Source: Rhodanobacter thiooxydans (GTDB lineage: Bacteria > Pseudomonadota > Gammaproteobacteria > Xanthomonadales > Rhodanobacteraceae). From it: a stretch of 64,000 nt of DNA. Location of the stretch: the NCBI RefSeq assembly GCF_021545845.1, contig NZ_CP088923.1, positions 3,224,001-3,288,000 of the forward strand. Direction: 5' to 3'. The notes beneath the pieces were generated by a model. That model was given only the letters and a program-made list of their open reading frames with translations. It was not told where the DNA came from and made no database searches. The translations under genes were made by a program, and so were the position numbers. Below, piece after piece: positions 33,991-43,275 of the stretch (position 1 is the first letter of the stretch; every line of letters begins with the position of its first letter).

Positions 33991-34341
33991 ATGAAGGCCC
34001 TCGTTGTTTCCGCCGTGTTGCTGTTCGCCCCGCTGGCTGCCCAGGCCGCCTGCGCACCTGGCGATTTCGCCATCAAGGATTTCAAGCCCGGCGTCGCGGC
34101 ATCGCGCCTCAGCCTGCGCGGCGATCTGGTCAACAACTGTGCCGCGGCCTCGGCCGCGCAGATCCGCATCGAGGTCAAGGACGCCGGCGGCAAGGTGCTG
34201 CAGAGCAAGCAGGGCTGGCCGGCCGGCACCGCCAACATCGCCCCGGGCGAAACCGTGCACTTCGACCTGGGCCGGCTGTTCCGCTACCAGGCGGACATGG
34301 ACAGCTACACCGTCAGCGTGGTCGACGTGCGCACCTGGTGA
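33991..34341 (+). CDS. Small secreted protein, FxLyD-like, paralogue 2
   Basis: A 116-residue exported protein: MKALVVSAVLLFAPLAAQA, then ACAPGDFAIKDFKPG. It is transcribed away from its paralogue at 33418-33780 across a 210-base gap, so the pair looks like an inverted duplication. The C-terminal SVVDVRTW is identical in both. The gene ends at a strong terminator. The role is unknown; periplasmic or secreted location is inferred from the signal peptide. Confidence 0.78.
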   Translation: MKALVVSAVLLFAPLAAQAACAPGDFAIKDFKPGVAASRLSLRGDLVNNCAAASAAQIRIEVKDAGGKVLQSKQGWPAGTANIAPGETVHFDLGRLFRYQADMDSYTVSVVDVRTW

Positions 34342-34361
34342 TACTGCCGGCAGCGTGACGC

Positions 34362-34387
34362 AAAAAGGCTCCTTGCGGAGCCTTTTT
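34362..34387. terminator. Bidirectional rho-independent terminator
   Basis: Perfect 11-bp stem AAAAAGGCTCC/GGAGCCTTTTT with a TTGC loop. It ends the plus-strand paralogue gene (stop at 34341) and, in the other direction, the chemotaxis operon that finishes with the STAS gene at 34427. Confidence 0.93.
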
Positions 34388-34426
34388 GGTATCCGCCGCT
34401 GCGCAGCGCTCCGCGCCAGCGGGCCT

Positions 34427-34726
34427 TCAGTGCAGCACGAACAGCTTGTCGAAACCGGCCACGCGCAAGGTGCCACGCAGCTCGCCGGAGGCGTTGACGA
34501 TGCGGATGTCGGCGCGGTCGGCGCCGGCGTGTTCGCGCAGCAGCAGCAGCATGCCGAGCGCCGAACTGTCCATGCCGGTGACCTCGCCCAGGTCGATCAC
34601 GTAGCTGCGCGCGGGCTTGCCGCTGCCCAGGCAGGCGTCGTGGAAATCGCGGTGGATGCTGAAGTCGAAACGCTCGCCCAGCTGCAGGGTCAGGCAATCG
34701 AGTTCGCTGTCGTGGTGGACGATCAT
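34427..34726 (-). CDS. STAS-domain anti-anti-sigma-like protein
   Basis: A 99-residue single STAS domain like SpoIIAA/RsbV. The conserved GMDSSALGM places the phosphorylatable serine at S55. Such proteins act in partner-switching; in chemotaxis islands they may couple to a response regulator or MCP. It is the last gene of the operon that begins with another STAS gene (45675), 10 bases after the MCP-like gene. No RsbW-like kinase or PP2C phosphatase is in the window. Confidence 0.88.
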   Translation of the reverse strand: MIVHHDSELDCLTLQLGERFDFSIHRDFHDACLGSGKPARSYVIDLGEVTGMDSSALGMLLLLREHAGADRADIRIVNASGELRGTLRVAGFDKLFVLH

Positions 34727-34736
34727 GGGGCAATCC

Positions 34737-35915
34737 TCAGAAGAGTTCGATTTCGCCGGCGTCCATGGTGTTCTGCAGCGCCGGGCCGCGCGAGCGCAGG
34801 CGCGCCTTCTCGCGCTGGATCGCCAGCCGGCTGCGCACGCGCTGGGCGCGTTCCTCCAGCGCGTCGGCCTCCAGCGAAGCGCAGGCCAGCTCCTCGATGT
34901 CGCGGGTGCATTCGGTGGTGACTTCCTGCAGCTCGGTCAGCCGGGTGCGGGTCTGGCTGATCAGCTGGCTCAGGATGTCCTCGAACTGCAGCGAACGGAT
35001 GGTGGTGGAGACGTCGCTGCCGAGGCCGCGATTGATTTCCACCGCCTGGTCGGCCACCGCGCTGGTGCGCGCGTCGCTCTCGGTGACATGGGCGGTCATC
35101 GCGTCGATGCCGCCCTTGGCCGACAAGGCCACGTTGAGGTCCTGCGAGGCCATTGCGCCGATCAGCCCGCGCAGTTGCTCCATCGCCGAGCGCGCGCGCT
35201 CGACGTGGCCGCCGATCTGCTCGTTGAGCTGGTTGGAGTTGCTCGCCAGGTTGCGGATCTCGCCGGCCACCACCGCGAAGCCGCGACCGGATTCGCCGGC
35301 GCGCGCGGCCTCGATCGCGGCGTTCAGCGCCAGCAGGTTGGTCTCCTCGGCGATGGTATTGACGTTGCGCAGCAGGCCGAATACCGCGTCCATCTCCTTC
35401 GCCATGCCGTCGATGCGGTAGACGATGCGCAGGCTCTCGCGCGACATCTGCACGATCATGCCGACGAAGTGCTCCAGCAGGTCGCCGGTGCGCGCGGCGA
35501 AATCCTGCACCGACACGTCGCCGTCCTGCACCTCGATGATCTGCTTGAGCAGCGACTGCTGCAGCGCGGTCTTGCTGGACAGGCCGTCGAAGCCGCCGCC
35601 CAGCTCGGACACCGCGTCGCGCAGCAGGTCCAGGCCCTGATGCAGCTCGCGGGTGGCATGGCCGAGCTCGTCGACCAGCGCGCTGCGCACATCCTCCAGC
35701 GCCTCGCGTACCGGCTCGGCGCGCGCGCCGGCAACAGTCTGCGCAACCGGCGGCGCGGCGGGTCGTGTCGGCACGGCCCAAGCCAAGGTCAGCGCAACCA
35801 CCAGCAGCGGCGCCAGCCAGGCGGGGTGCCAGGCCAGCGCCAGCAACAAGGCGACGGCGCTGGCGATCCAGCCCACAAGCTGGTGTCGGAACAACGAGGC
35901 AGGAGTGAATGACAT
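34737..35915 (-). CDS. MCP-like signalling protein without a periplasmic sensor domain
   Basis: A 392-residue chemoreceptor: two N-terminal membrane helices (about 12-30 and 33-50) with almost no periplasmic loop, no recognisable HAMP domain, and a shortened MA signalling domain whose hairpin tip reads [20 protein letters not shown]. It probably senses a cytoplasmic or membrane-energy signal. The C-terminus DAGEIELF is nearly the same as that of CheD next door (KGEVELF) and differs from the WxxF tails of the other two MCPs. ATG 35915 has a weak ribosome-binding site. Confidence 0.85.
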   Translation of the reverse strand: MSFTPASLFRHQLVGWIASAVALLLALAWHPAWLAPLLVVALTLAWAVPTRPAAPPVAQTVAGARAEPVREALEDVRSALVDELGHATRELHQGLDLLRDAVSELGGGFDGLSSKTALQQSLLKQIIEVQDGDVSVQDFAARTGDLLEHFVGMIVQMSRESLRIVYRIDGMAKEMDAVFGLLRNVNTIAEETNLLALNAAIEAARAGESGRGFAVVAGEIRNLASNSNQLNEQIGGHVERARSAMEQLRGLIGAMASQDLNVALSAKGGIDAMTAHVTESDARTSAVADQAVEINRGLGSDVSTTIRSLQFEDILSQLISQTRTRLTELQEVTTECTRDIEELACASLEADALEERAQRVRSRLAIQREKARLRSRGPALQNTMDAGEIELF

Positions 35916-35932
35916 GGTCCAGTATCCGCGGG

Positions 35933-37024
35933 TCAGGCGCCGCTGGCGCCGGTATGGGGTCGGCGGGCCAGCGCCAGCAGGCGTGCCGCCATGTGGTCGA
36001 TCGGCTGCATCTCGGCGGCGGCATCCAACTTCCAGGCGGCGCCGGGCATGCCCCACACCACCGAACTTGGCTCGTCCTGCACCAGGGTGGCGGCGCCGGC
36101 CTGGCGCAACTCCAGCAAACCGCGTGCGCCGTCGTCGCCCATGCCGGTGAGCAGCGTGGCGATGGTGGCGGCGCCGGCGCTGGCCGCCAGCGAGCGGAAC
36201 AGCACATCGACGCTGGGGCGGTGCCGGTTCACCGGCGGGCCGTCGTGCAGCCGGCACACGTACTTGGCGCCGTCCCACATCACCAGCAGGTGGTGGCTGC
36301 CGGGCGCGATGTAGGCATGGCCGGACTGGACCGGCTGGCCGTCCTGCGCCTCGCACACGCGCATCGCCGAGCAGCGGTCCATGCGCGCGGCGAACGGGCC
36401 GCTGAAGGCGGCGGGTATGTGCTGGGTCACCAGGATCGGCGGCGCGTCAGGCGGCATCGCCTCCAGCACCACACGCACCGCTTCGGTGCCGCCGGTGGAG
36501 GCGCCGATCGCGATGATCGGGCTGCCGCCGCGCGTGCCCGTGGTCTGCACGCGCGGCAGCACCGCATCGGCCGACAACCGCGGCGCCACATCCAGCTTGC
36601 GCACCGTGGTGCGCGCGCGCGGCCTGGCCAGCGCCGCCAGCTTGACCTTGGCGCAGATCTCCTGCGCGCCGTCGCCGAAGCTGGACGCGAGGTCACTGCT
36701 CGGCTTGGCGAAGAAGTCCACCGCGCCCAGCTCCAGCGCACGCAGCGTCACGTCGGCCCCTTCCGTGGTCAGCGACGACACCATCACCACCGGCATCGGT
36801 CGCAGCCGCATCAGGTTTTCCAGGAAAGTCAGCCCGTCCATGCGCGGCATCTCGACGTCCAGGGTCAGCACGTCGGGGTTGAGTTGCTTGATCTTCTCGC
36901 GGGCGATCAGTGGGTCCGCCGCCGTGCCGACCACCTCGATGCCCGGATCGCAGGCGAGCATGGCCGACATCAGCTTGCGCACCAATGCGGAATCGTCGAC
37001 TACCAGAACACGCACTCTATCCAT
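35933..37024 (-). CDS. cheB: Chemotaxis protein-glutamate methylesterase/deamidase CheB
   Basis: Demethylates and deamidates MCPs. The 363-residue protein has an N-terminal receiver (D10, D11, phosphoacceptor D56 in [12 protein letters not shown]) and a C-terminal methylesterase with catalytic Ser in GASTGGTEA, His in [10 protein letters not shown] and Asp in LTGMGDDGA. It is downstream of cheD on the same strand (77-base gap). Confidence 0.95.
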   Translation of the reverse strand: MDRVRVLVVDDSALVRKLMSAMLACDPGIEVVGTAADPLIAREKIKQLNPDVLTLDVEMPRMDGLTFLENLMRLRPMPVVMVSSLTTEGADVTLRALELGAVDFFAKPSSDLASSFGDGAQEICAKVKLAALARPRARTTVRKLDVAPRLSADAVLPRVQTTGTRGGSPIIAIGASTGGTEAVRVVLEAMPPDAPPILVTQHIPAAFSGPFAARMDRCSAMRVCEAQDGQPVQSGHAYIAPGSHHLLVMWDGAKYVCRLHDGPPVNRHRPSVDVLFRSLAASAGAATIATLLTGMGDDGARGLLELRQAGAATLVQDEPSSVVWGMPGAAWKLDAAAEMQPIDHMAARLLALARRPHTGASGA

Positions 37025-37101
37025 TGCTCACCTTGCCATGCAGCCACGGCCCCGTCGCCCGCGACGGTCGCCCGGTCGATCGCCACGCCGGAACCACGGC
37101 G

Positions 37102-37752
37102 CTAGAACAGCTCGACCTCACCCTTTATCGGATCGTTTGCCAAACGCTTGAGGTAGCCGCGCTCGTCGGCCACCAGCGCCACGTCGTCGCTGCGGCGCAA
37201 CTGGCGCACGCGGACCCGGCCGCTGTGCGGGAAGAACTGCACCTGGCGCGGGTAGACGTCGCCCAGGTCCTCCGCCGCCAGCTGCAGCCTTTCGGCCTCG
37301 ATGTAGCGGTGCACGAAGTCGATGTTGCGCTGGCCCACGTCGCTCAGCTGGGCCAGCACGCGGCCACCGCCGAACACCTTCACGCGCAGGTTCGCGCGCT
37401 GGCCGCCCGCCTTCAGGACGGCGTTGATCAGCTGCTCCATCGCGTCGCTGCCATAGCGCGCCGCGCGCCCGTTGGCCGACGACCAGCTGTCGCGCTCGCC
37501 GGTGGGCTCGGGCAGCATGAAGTGGTTCATGCCGCCGACGCCGCGTTCCGCGTCGTGGATGCAGGCCGACACGCACGAACCGAGCACGGTGCTGACCAGC
37601 TCGTCGCTGCCGCTCACGTAGAACTCGCCCGGCAGCACCCGCACCACCATGCGGCCCTGGGTCGGGTCCCAGAACCGGCGCAGGTGCTCGAAGCCGGGCA
37701 TGGCCTCGGGCAGCGTGGCGCTACGGCGCTCGACCGTCACTACCGGCGTCAT
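37102..37752 (-). CDS. cheD: Chemoreceptor glutamine deamidase CheD
   Basis: Deamidates specific glutamines in MCPs. The 216-residue protein has catalytic C60 in VLGSCVSACIHD and H77 in GGMNHFMLP, spaced 17 apart as in Thermotoga CheD (C27/H44). The C-terminus extends to KGEVELF. The start (ATG 37752) overlaps the cheR stop as ATGA. CheD usually pairs with CheC; no cheC is in this window. Confidence 0.94.
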   Translation of the reverse strand: MTPVVTVERRSATLPEAMPGFEHLRRFWDPTQGRMVVRVLPGEFYVSGSDELVSTVLGSCVSACIHDAERGVGGMNHFMLPEPTGERDSWSSANGRAARYGSDAMEQLINAVLKAGGQRANLRVKVFGGGRVLAQLSDVGQRNIDFVHRYIEAERLQLAAEDLGDVYPRQVQFFPHSGRVRVRQLRRSDDVALVADERGYLKRLANDPIKGEVELF

Positions 37753-38633
37753 CCGCGCTTCCGGTAGACGGTGCGGCCGATCAGCTCGAAATCGTCGTTG
37801 ATGCCGTGCAGCGACTCGGAATGGCCGAGGAACAGGTAGCCGCCCGCCGGCAGCAGCGCGGCGTAGCGGCGAAACAGCTGCTGCTTGGTTGGCTGGTCGA
37901 AGTAGATCACCACGTTGCGGCAGAAGATCGCGTCGAACGGACCGCGCATGGGCCACTCGTGCAACAGGTTCAGCGGCTGCACGCTCACCAGTTCGCGCAG
38001 GCGCGGATGCACGCAGGCGAAGCCTTCATATTCGCCGGCGCCGCGCAGCATCCAGCGGCGCCGGCGTTCGTCGCTGACGCCGGCCAGCCGTTCCAGCGGG
38101 TAGACGCCGTTGCGCGCGGTTTCCAGCACCTGCGGCGACAGGTCGGTGGCGAGGATCTTCGCATCCAGGCCCGCCCCGCCATGGCGCTCCAGCGCCTCGG
38201 CCAGCACCATCGCCAGCGCGTACGGCTCCTCGCCGGTAGAACAGCCGGCGGACCAGATCCGCAGGCGATCGCCGCTGCGGCGCTTCTGCTGCAGCCATTG
38301 CGGCAGCAATTCGTCGACCAGCAGGTCGTAATGATGCTGCTCGCGGAAGAACGAGGTCACGTTGGTGCTGATCACGCTGGCAAGGTTGTCCAGCTCGCTG
38401 TCCGGGTCGCGCCGCAACAGCTCGCAATAGGCGCCGAAGTGGTGCAGGCCCAGCGCGCGCAGCCGCCGCGCCAGGCGCCCCTGCACCAGCTGGCGCTTGT
38501 GCTCGCCCAGCGAGATGCCGCAATACTCGTGGACGAACTCGCGCAGGAAGCGGAACTCGGCATCGCCGAGCAGCACCGCGCCGCCGTCCGCCGGCCCCGG
38601 ATCGCCTCCGATCATGCCGGCGACGGCGCCCAT
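37749..38633 (-). CDS. cheR: Chemotaxis protein methyltransferase CheR
   Basis: Methylates MCP glutamates using S-adenosylmethionine. The 294-residue protein has the N-terminal helical domain and the SAM-binding SAGCSTGEEPYALAM, plus NVVIYFD and YLFLGHSESL. It starts two bases after the stop of the upstream MCP gene and overlaps cheD by four bases. Confidence 0.95.
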   Translation of the reverse strand: MGAVAGMIGGDPGPADGGAVLLGDAEFRFLREFVHEYCGISLGEHKRQLVQGRLARRLRALGLHHFGAYCELLRRDPDSELDNLASVISTNVTSFFREQHHYDLLVDELLPQWLQQKRRSGDRLRIWSAGCSTGEEPYALAMVLAEALERHGGAGLDAKILATDLSPQVLETARNGVYPLERLAGVSDERRRRWMLRGAGEYEGFACVHPRLRELVSVQPLNLLHEWPMRGPFDAIFCRNVVIYFDQPTKQQLFRRYAALLPAGGYLFLGHSESLHGINDDFELIGRTVYRKRG

Positions 38634-38635
38634 GC

Positions 38636-40360
38636 TCAGAATTCCTTCCAGGCGCCAGCGTCCGCCGTCTCGGCGGCGGACGCCATCCGCGGCGGCGTCT
38701 TGCGCACGGCGGCGAACACCGCCTCTGTGGCCCGGCTCACGTCCTTCGCGCGATCCTGCGGCGCGGCCTCCTTCGCTGCGCCATCGCCGGCCAGGTGGAA
38801 GAAGCCGACCTGCTCGGACAGCTCGCCGGCCTGCTCCTGCATGGCGCGGGCCGCCGCCGAGGCCTCCTCGACCAGCGCGGCGTTCTGCTGGGTCATCTCG
38901 TCCATCTGCATCACCGCGTTGTTGACCTGGTCGATGCCGGCCGACTGCTCCTGGCTGGCCGCGGCGATCTCGGCCACGATGTCGGTGACCTTCTTCACGC
39001 TCTCGACGATCTCGGCCAGCGCCTTGCCGGACTGGTTGACCAGCTCCGAGCCGCTCTTCACCTTCTCCTCGCTCTCGGCGATCAGGCCCTTGATCTCCTT
39101 CGCCGCGCCGGCGCTGCGCTGCGCCAGGCTGCGCACCTCGCTGGCCACCACCGCGAAGCCGCGGCCCTGCTCGCCGGCACGCGCCGCTTCCACCGCCGCG
39201 TTCAGCGCCAGCAGGTTGGTCTGGAACGCGATCTCCTGGATCAGCCCCACGATGTCGCCGATCTTGCGGCTGGAGGCGTCGATCTCGCCCATCGCGGCAA
39301 TCGCCTTGCCGGCCACCTCGCCGCCGCGCTCGGCCTGCTCGCGCGCGCCGCGGGCGAGCTGGTTGGCGTGGCTGGCGTTCTCCGCGTTCTGCTTCACGGT
39401 GGAGGTCATCTCCTCCATCGACGAGGCGGTTTCCTCCAGGCTGGAGGCCTGCTCCTGCGTGCGCTGACTGAGGTCGTCGTTGCCGCGCGCGATCTGCTGC
39501 GCCGCGCTGCTGACCGCATCGGAGCCGTGGCGCACCTCGCCCACGATCGCGCCGAGGCGCTCGTCCATGACGCGGAAGGCCTCCAGCAGCCGGCCCAGCT
39601 CATCGTGCCGCCCGACCCTGATCGCATGGCCCAGCTGGCCTTCGGAAATGGCATGCGCCACCTTCACCACATGCGCCAGCGTGCCGCTGATCGAGCGCAC
39701 CAGCAAGGTCGACACCAGCAGTGCGAGCAGCAGGCCGCCAATAAGCGCGGCGAGCACCAGCAGCCGCACCACCTTGTAGCGGCCGACCTGGGTCTGGTAC
39801 GTCTGCTTCACCTCGTCGCTCTGCGCCTGCGTGAGCTTGTCGAGCGTGTCCACGCGCAGCATCAGCTGCGGGCGCACCTGCATTTCCAGCAGGTCGCTGG
39901 TGCCTTCATCGGCCTGGCGCAGGGCATCGTAGATGTCCTTCAGGCCGCTCTCGTACTCCGCGTCGGTGGCGCGGTAGGCCTTGTACTTCGCCGCGATCTG
40001 CGGGCTCATCGGCAGCGCCGACAGCTGCTTGTCGATCCCGGCGACCTCCTGCTGGAGCTTCTCGGACTCCGCAACCTTCTGCCTCACCTGGTCAGGCTTC
40101 TTGATCGCCCCCGCCGCCTCGCCGAGCACGACGAAGTTCATCAGCGACCTGGCGCGCAAGGTGGCCATCAGCTGCGCCGGCACCATACCCTCCTCGTAGC
40201 TGTGGCGCAGGCCCTCGTTCTGCCATTGCATCATGCCGAGGCCGACCGCCGCGCCCGCCGCGAGCATCAGCCCGAGCAGCGCGAACGTGCCGATCAGGCG
40301 CGCCCTGACGGACAGCGTCGGCAGCCTGGTAAAACGTGCCATGAATTTCTTGATGTTCAT
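38636..40360 (-). CDS. Methyl-accepting chemotaxis protein, 4HB-type sensor
   Basis: A 574-residue classical MCP: membrane helix (about 21-42), a four-helix-bundle periplasmic domain, a second helix (about 195-215), HAMP, and MA domain with the hairpin tip [20 protein letters not shown]. The C-terminal AWKEF is a WxxF pentapeptide, the tether for CheR/CheB, which are encoded immediately downstream. The ligand is unknown. It is second-to-last of the receptors in this operon. Confidence 0.93.
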   Translation of the reverse strand: MNIKKFMARFTRLPTLSVRARLIGTFALLGLMLAAGAAVGLGMMQWQNEGLRHSYEEGMVPAQLMATLRARSLMNFVVLGEAAGAIKKPDQVRQKVAESEKLQQEVAGIDKQLSALPMSPQIAAKYKAYRATDAEYESGLKDIYDALRQADEGTSDLLEMQVRPQLMLRVDTLDKLTQAQSDEVKQTYQTQVGRYKVVRLLVLAALIGGLLLALLVSTLLVRSISGTLAHVVKVAHAISEGQLGHAIRVGRHDELGRLLEAFRVMDERLGAIVGEVRHGSDAVSSAAQQIARGNDDLSQRTQEQASSLEETASSMEEMTSTVKQNAENASHANQLARGAREQAERGGEVAGKAIAAMGEIDASSRKIGDIVGLIQEIAFQTNLLALNAAVEAARAGEQGRGFAVVASEVRSLAQRSAGAAKEIKGLIAESEEKVKSGSELVNQSGKALAEIVESVKKVTDIVAEIAAASQEQSAGIDQVNNAVMQMDEMTQQNAALVEEASAAARAMQEQAGELSEQVGFFHLAGDGAAKEAAPQDRAKDVSRATEAVFAAVRKTPPRMASAAETADAGAWKEF

Positions 40361-40378
40361 CGTGATTCCCGGATCGGA

Positions 40379-40885
40379 TCAGGCGGCAACTTCGACATCC
40401 CGGACGTCCGTCAGCGCGGCGTCCAGGGTTTCAACGTCTTCCGGACGCATCAGCTTCTCCACGTCCAGCAGCATCACCATGCGTTCGGCATGGGTGGCCA
40501 GGCCCTTCAGGTAGCGGGTGTCGACGATCGCGCCCATGTCGGGCACCGGCCGGATCGCCGCCATGTCGATGTCCACCACGTCGGACACCGCATCCACCAC
40601 GATGCCGAACAGGCGCTCGGCCACCGCCACGACGATCATCACCGTGCTGTCGCCGTAGCTCTCACGCTCGAGCCCGAAGCGCAGGCGCAGGTCCATCACC
40701 GGCACGATCGCGCCGCGCAGGTTCAACACGCCGAGCACATAGGCGGGCGTCTGCGGAATGCGGGTGACCCGCGTCCAGCCGCGGATCTCGCGTACCGTCA
40801 GGATGTCGACGCCGTACTCCTCGCCAGCCAGGCTGAAGGTGAGCTGCTGCACGGTGGGCGCCGTGTCCGCGTTGTTTTCATGCAT
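40379..40885 (-). CDS. cheW: Chemotaxis coupling protein CheW
   Basis: A 168-residue CheW that links MCPs to CheA: QQLTFSLAGEEYGVDILTVREI at the start, VLGVLNLRGAIVPVMDLR in the middle. ATG 40885 is preceded by AAGG; the longer frame to 40984 lacks support. The 399-base gap upstream (40886-41284) holds a GGCAGC-type short tandem repeat (about 41001-41040) and repeat element copy B. Confidence 0.94.
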   Translation of the reverse strand: MHENNADTAPTVQQLTFSLAGEEYGVDILTVREIRGWTRVTRIPQTPAYVLGVLNLRGAIVPVMDLRLRFGLERESYGDSTVMIVVAVAERLFGIVVDAVSDVVDIDMAAIRPVPDMGAIVDTRYLKGLATHAERMVMLLDVEKLMRPEDVETLDAALTDVRDVEVAA

Positions 40886-41051
40886 GGATCGTCTACCTTG
40901 TGAGGGGTGTCTGCAGGCACCCGGCCTCGATGCCTGTATCGGCCTTGCCAGGGAGGACTTGAGTACAGCGCAGTCGCCGGGCAAAACCGCTACTGCCGGC
41001 CTCGCGGCAGCAGCGGCAGCAGCGGCAACAGCGGCAGCGGAAAACGGCTAC

Positions 41052-41287
41052 GCTCAGAGCTTGTGAAGAAAACCACATCCTGTGGTTTTCCTCAGTCGCG
41101 AGTCCGGTACACGCCCGGACTCGCTCACATGCGTTGCCTCAACTCGGGCATCGGGCAACCGCTCCCTGCGTTGCCTCAACTCGGGCATCGGGCAACTGCT
41201 CCTGCGTTGCCTCAACTCGGGCATCCATGCCCTCGACATGCCCTCGCCGTGGCCGGCCTGAGCGGTTGAAAAAATCACAACCTCTCA
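41052..41287 (-). repeat. Modular 3'-UTR repeat element, copy B (after an mcp gene)
   Basis: Same modules as copy A, reading from the stop codon of the gene at 41285 on the minus strand: hairpin TGAGAGGTTG/CAACCGCTCA with an A/T-rich loop (41260-41287), short CATGCCCTCG repeats, three tandem units (41131-41167, 41168-41203 and a third starting 41204), hairpin CGAGTCCGG/CCGGACTCG and hairpin GAAGAAAACCAC/GTGGTTTTC. The first three bases TGA (41287-41285) are the mcp stop codon. Not coding. Confidence 0.9.
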
Positions 41288-42991
41288 GAACTCGGTCCAG
41301 CCGCCAGCCGCCGCGGTCGACCGGGTCGGTTCGGCCGTGCGAGTCGCCGGCTTGCGCGGCAACGCCACCACGCGCGCCGAGGCCGACGCCGCCTGCGCGG
41401 GCTTTGCCGGCGCGCCGTCCAGCCGGAAGAACCTCATCTGCCGCTGCAGTTGGCCGGCCTGCTCCTGCATCGCCCGCGCCGCCGCCGCGGCTTCCTCCAC
41501 CAGCGCCGCGTTCTGCTGGGTCACTTCGTCCATCTGCATCACCGCGCGGTTCACCTGGTCGATGCCGGCCGACTGCTCGTGGCTGGCTGCCGCGATCTCC
41601 GCCACGATGTCGGTGACCTTCCTCACGCTGTCCACGATGTCCGCCAGCGCCGCACCGGACTGCTCCACCAGCGCGCTGCCGGCCTGCACCCGATCCACGC
41701 TTTCGCCGATCAGCACCTTGATTTCCTTCGCCGCCGCTGCGCTGCGCTGCGACAGGCTGCGCACCTCGCTGGCCACCACCGCGAAGCCGCGGCCCTGCTC
41801 GCCGGCGCGTGCCGCCTCCACCGCTGCGTTCAACGAGAGCAGGTTGGTCTGGAACGCGATCTCGTCGATCAGACCGACGATATCGGCGATCCGGCGGCTC
41901 GATGCGCTGATCTCGCCCATCGCCGCCACTGCCTGCGCCACCACCTGGCCGCCGCGCTCGGCCTGTTCGCGCGCGCCGTTCGCCAACTGATTGGCGTGGC
42001 TGGCGTTCTCCGCGTTCTGCCTCACGGTAGAGGTCATTTCCTCCATCGACGAGGCGGTTTCCTCCAGGCTGGAGGCCTGTTCCTGCGTGCGCTGGCTCAG
42101 GTCGTCATTGCCCTTGGCGATCTGCTGCGCGGCACTGCTCACTGCCTGCGAGCCATGTTGCACCTGGCCCACCACCTCGATCAGTTTCAGGTGCAGCCGT
42201 TGCATCGCGTGCATCATGCTGCCCGGCGCCAGCTTCACGCCCTCGGCGCCTTCCACCGACAGATTGCCGTCAGCCATGCGGCCCACCATCTTCACCGCGA
42301 ATGTCGGCTCGCCGCCGATGCTGCGACGAATGCTTTGCATGGTCAACCACACCACCAGCACCACCAGCAGCGCCATCAACGCCACCCTGGCCATGCGCAC
42401 TTTCATCATGTGCACGAATTGCGCATCGACCTCGTCGAGGTAGGCGCCGGCGCCAAAGTGCATGCCCCAAGGCTTGTACAACGCCGAGTAGGTGATCTTG
42501 CCCACGATCTTCTTGCTGGTGGGCTTCGGCCAGTCGTAATAGGTGACGCCGCTGCCGTCCCGAGCGTCCACTTCGCGCATCAGCTGGAAGATCGGCTTGC
42601 CATTCCGGTCCACCATGTCGCGTACGCTCTTGCCGAGCCTGTCCAGCATTATCGGATGCTCGGCCAGCGTGTAGTCGTCGCCGAAGGCGAACACGTAGCC
42701 TGCACCATCGCCCCACCGCATGTCGTGGATCTGCGCCAATGCGTGCTTCTGCGCCTCGGCCCGACTCAATTCGCCCCTGGCGGCACGTTCATCCCAGGCC
42801 GTGGCGATGGAGATCGCCGATTCCACGTTGTTTTGCAACGCCCCCTGCACGCCACGCACCAACAGATCGCGGCCCTGGAAGGTGTTCATCACAGTGAGCG
42901 CGACCAAGCCGACCAGCACCACGGCCACCACCAGCATCACCTTGATATTGAGACTCAAGCGATGAAAAAAGTCGTGCACATTGGAAAACAT
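41285..42991 (-). CDS. Methyl-accepting chemotaxis protein, Cache-type sensor
   Basis: A 568-residue MCP: membrane helix (about 14-35), an sCache_2-like periplasmic domain ([20 protein letters not shown], then VTYYDWPKP), a second helix (about 195-215), a weak HAMP, and an MA domain with hairpin tip [20 protein letters not shown]. The C-terminal GWTEF is a CheR/CheB-tethering WxxF pentapeptide. ATG 42991 follows GGGAGGGAGGC. Its stop codon is part of repeat copy B. Confidence 0.92.
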   Translation of the reverse strand: MFSNVHDFFHRLSLNIKVMLVVAVVLVGLVALTVMNTFQGRDLLVRGVQGALQNNVESAISIATAWDERAARGELSRAEAQKHALAQIHDMRWGDGAGYVFAFGDDYTLAEHPIMLDRLGKSVRDMVDRNGKPIFQLMREVDARDGSGVTYYDWPKPTSKKIVGKITYSALYKPWGMHFGAGAYLDEVDAQFVHMMKVRMARVALMALLVVLVVWLTMQSIRRSIGGEPTFAVKMVGRMADGNLSVEGAEGVKLAPGSMMHAMQRLHLKLIEVVGQVQHGSQAVSSAAQQIAKGNDDLSQRTQEQASSLEETASSMEEMTSTVRQNAENASHANQLANGAREQAERGGQVVAQAVAAMGEISASSRRIADIVGLIDEIAFQTNLLSLNAAVEAARAGEQGRGFAVVASEVRSLSQRSAAAAKEIKVLIGESVDRVQAGSALVEQSGAALADIVDSVRKVTDIVAEIAAASHEQSAGIDQVNRAVMQMDEVTQQNAALVEEAAAAARAMQEQAGQLQRQMRFFRLDGAPAKPAQAASASARVVALPRKPATRTAEPTRSTAAAGGWTEF

Positions 42992-43101
42992 GCCTCCCTC
43001 CCGTTGGAGTATGCGGACCCCATGGCCTCGATTGATTTGATACCCTCCTTCACGTCGATGACGGCTCCCTGGCTGCTTGGGCACAGACCGGCCGACTCCT
43101 G

Positions 43102-43275
43102 CGCTCAGGGCTTGTGAAGAAAACCACTTCCTGTGGTTTTCTTCCGTCGCGAGTCCGGTACACGCCCGGACTCGCTCACATGCGTTGCCTCAACTCGGGC
43201 ATCCATGCCCTCGACATGCCCTCGCCATGCCCTCGCCGTGGCCGGCCTGAGAGGTTGAAAAATCACGACCTCTCA
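43102..43275 (-). repeat. Modular 3'-UTR repeat element, copy C (after cheA)
   Basis: Shortest copy: hairpin TGAGAGGTCG/CAACCTCTCA with an A/T-rich loop (43248-43275), three CATGCCCTCG repeats, a single 36-bp-type unit (43181-43203), hairpin CGAGTCCGG/CCGGACTCG and hairpin GAAGAAAACCAC/GTGGTTTTCTTC (43116-43144). The TGA at 43275-43273 is the cheA stop codon. The remaining gap 42992-43101 shows nothing recognisable. Confidence 0.9.

Noticed and set aside
41131..41240. Tandem 36-37-bp units resembling a short CRISPR array
   Set aside because: The units abut directly with no unique spacers, no leader and no cas genes nearby; unit ends degenerate into CATGCCCTCG repeats. It is a tandem-repeat module of a dispersed element.
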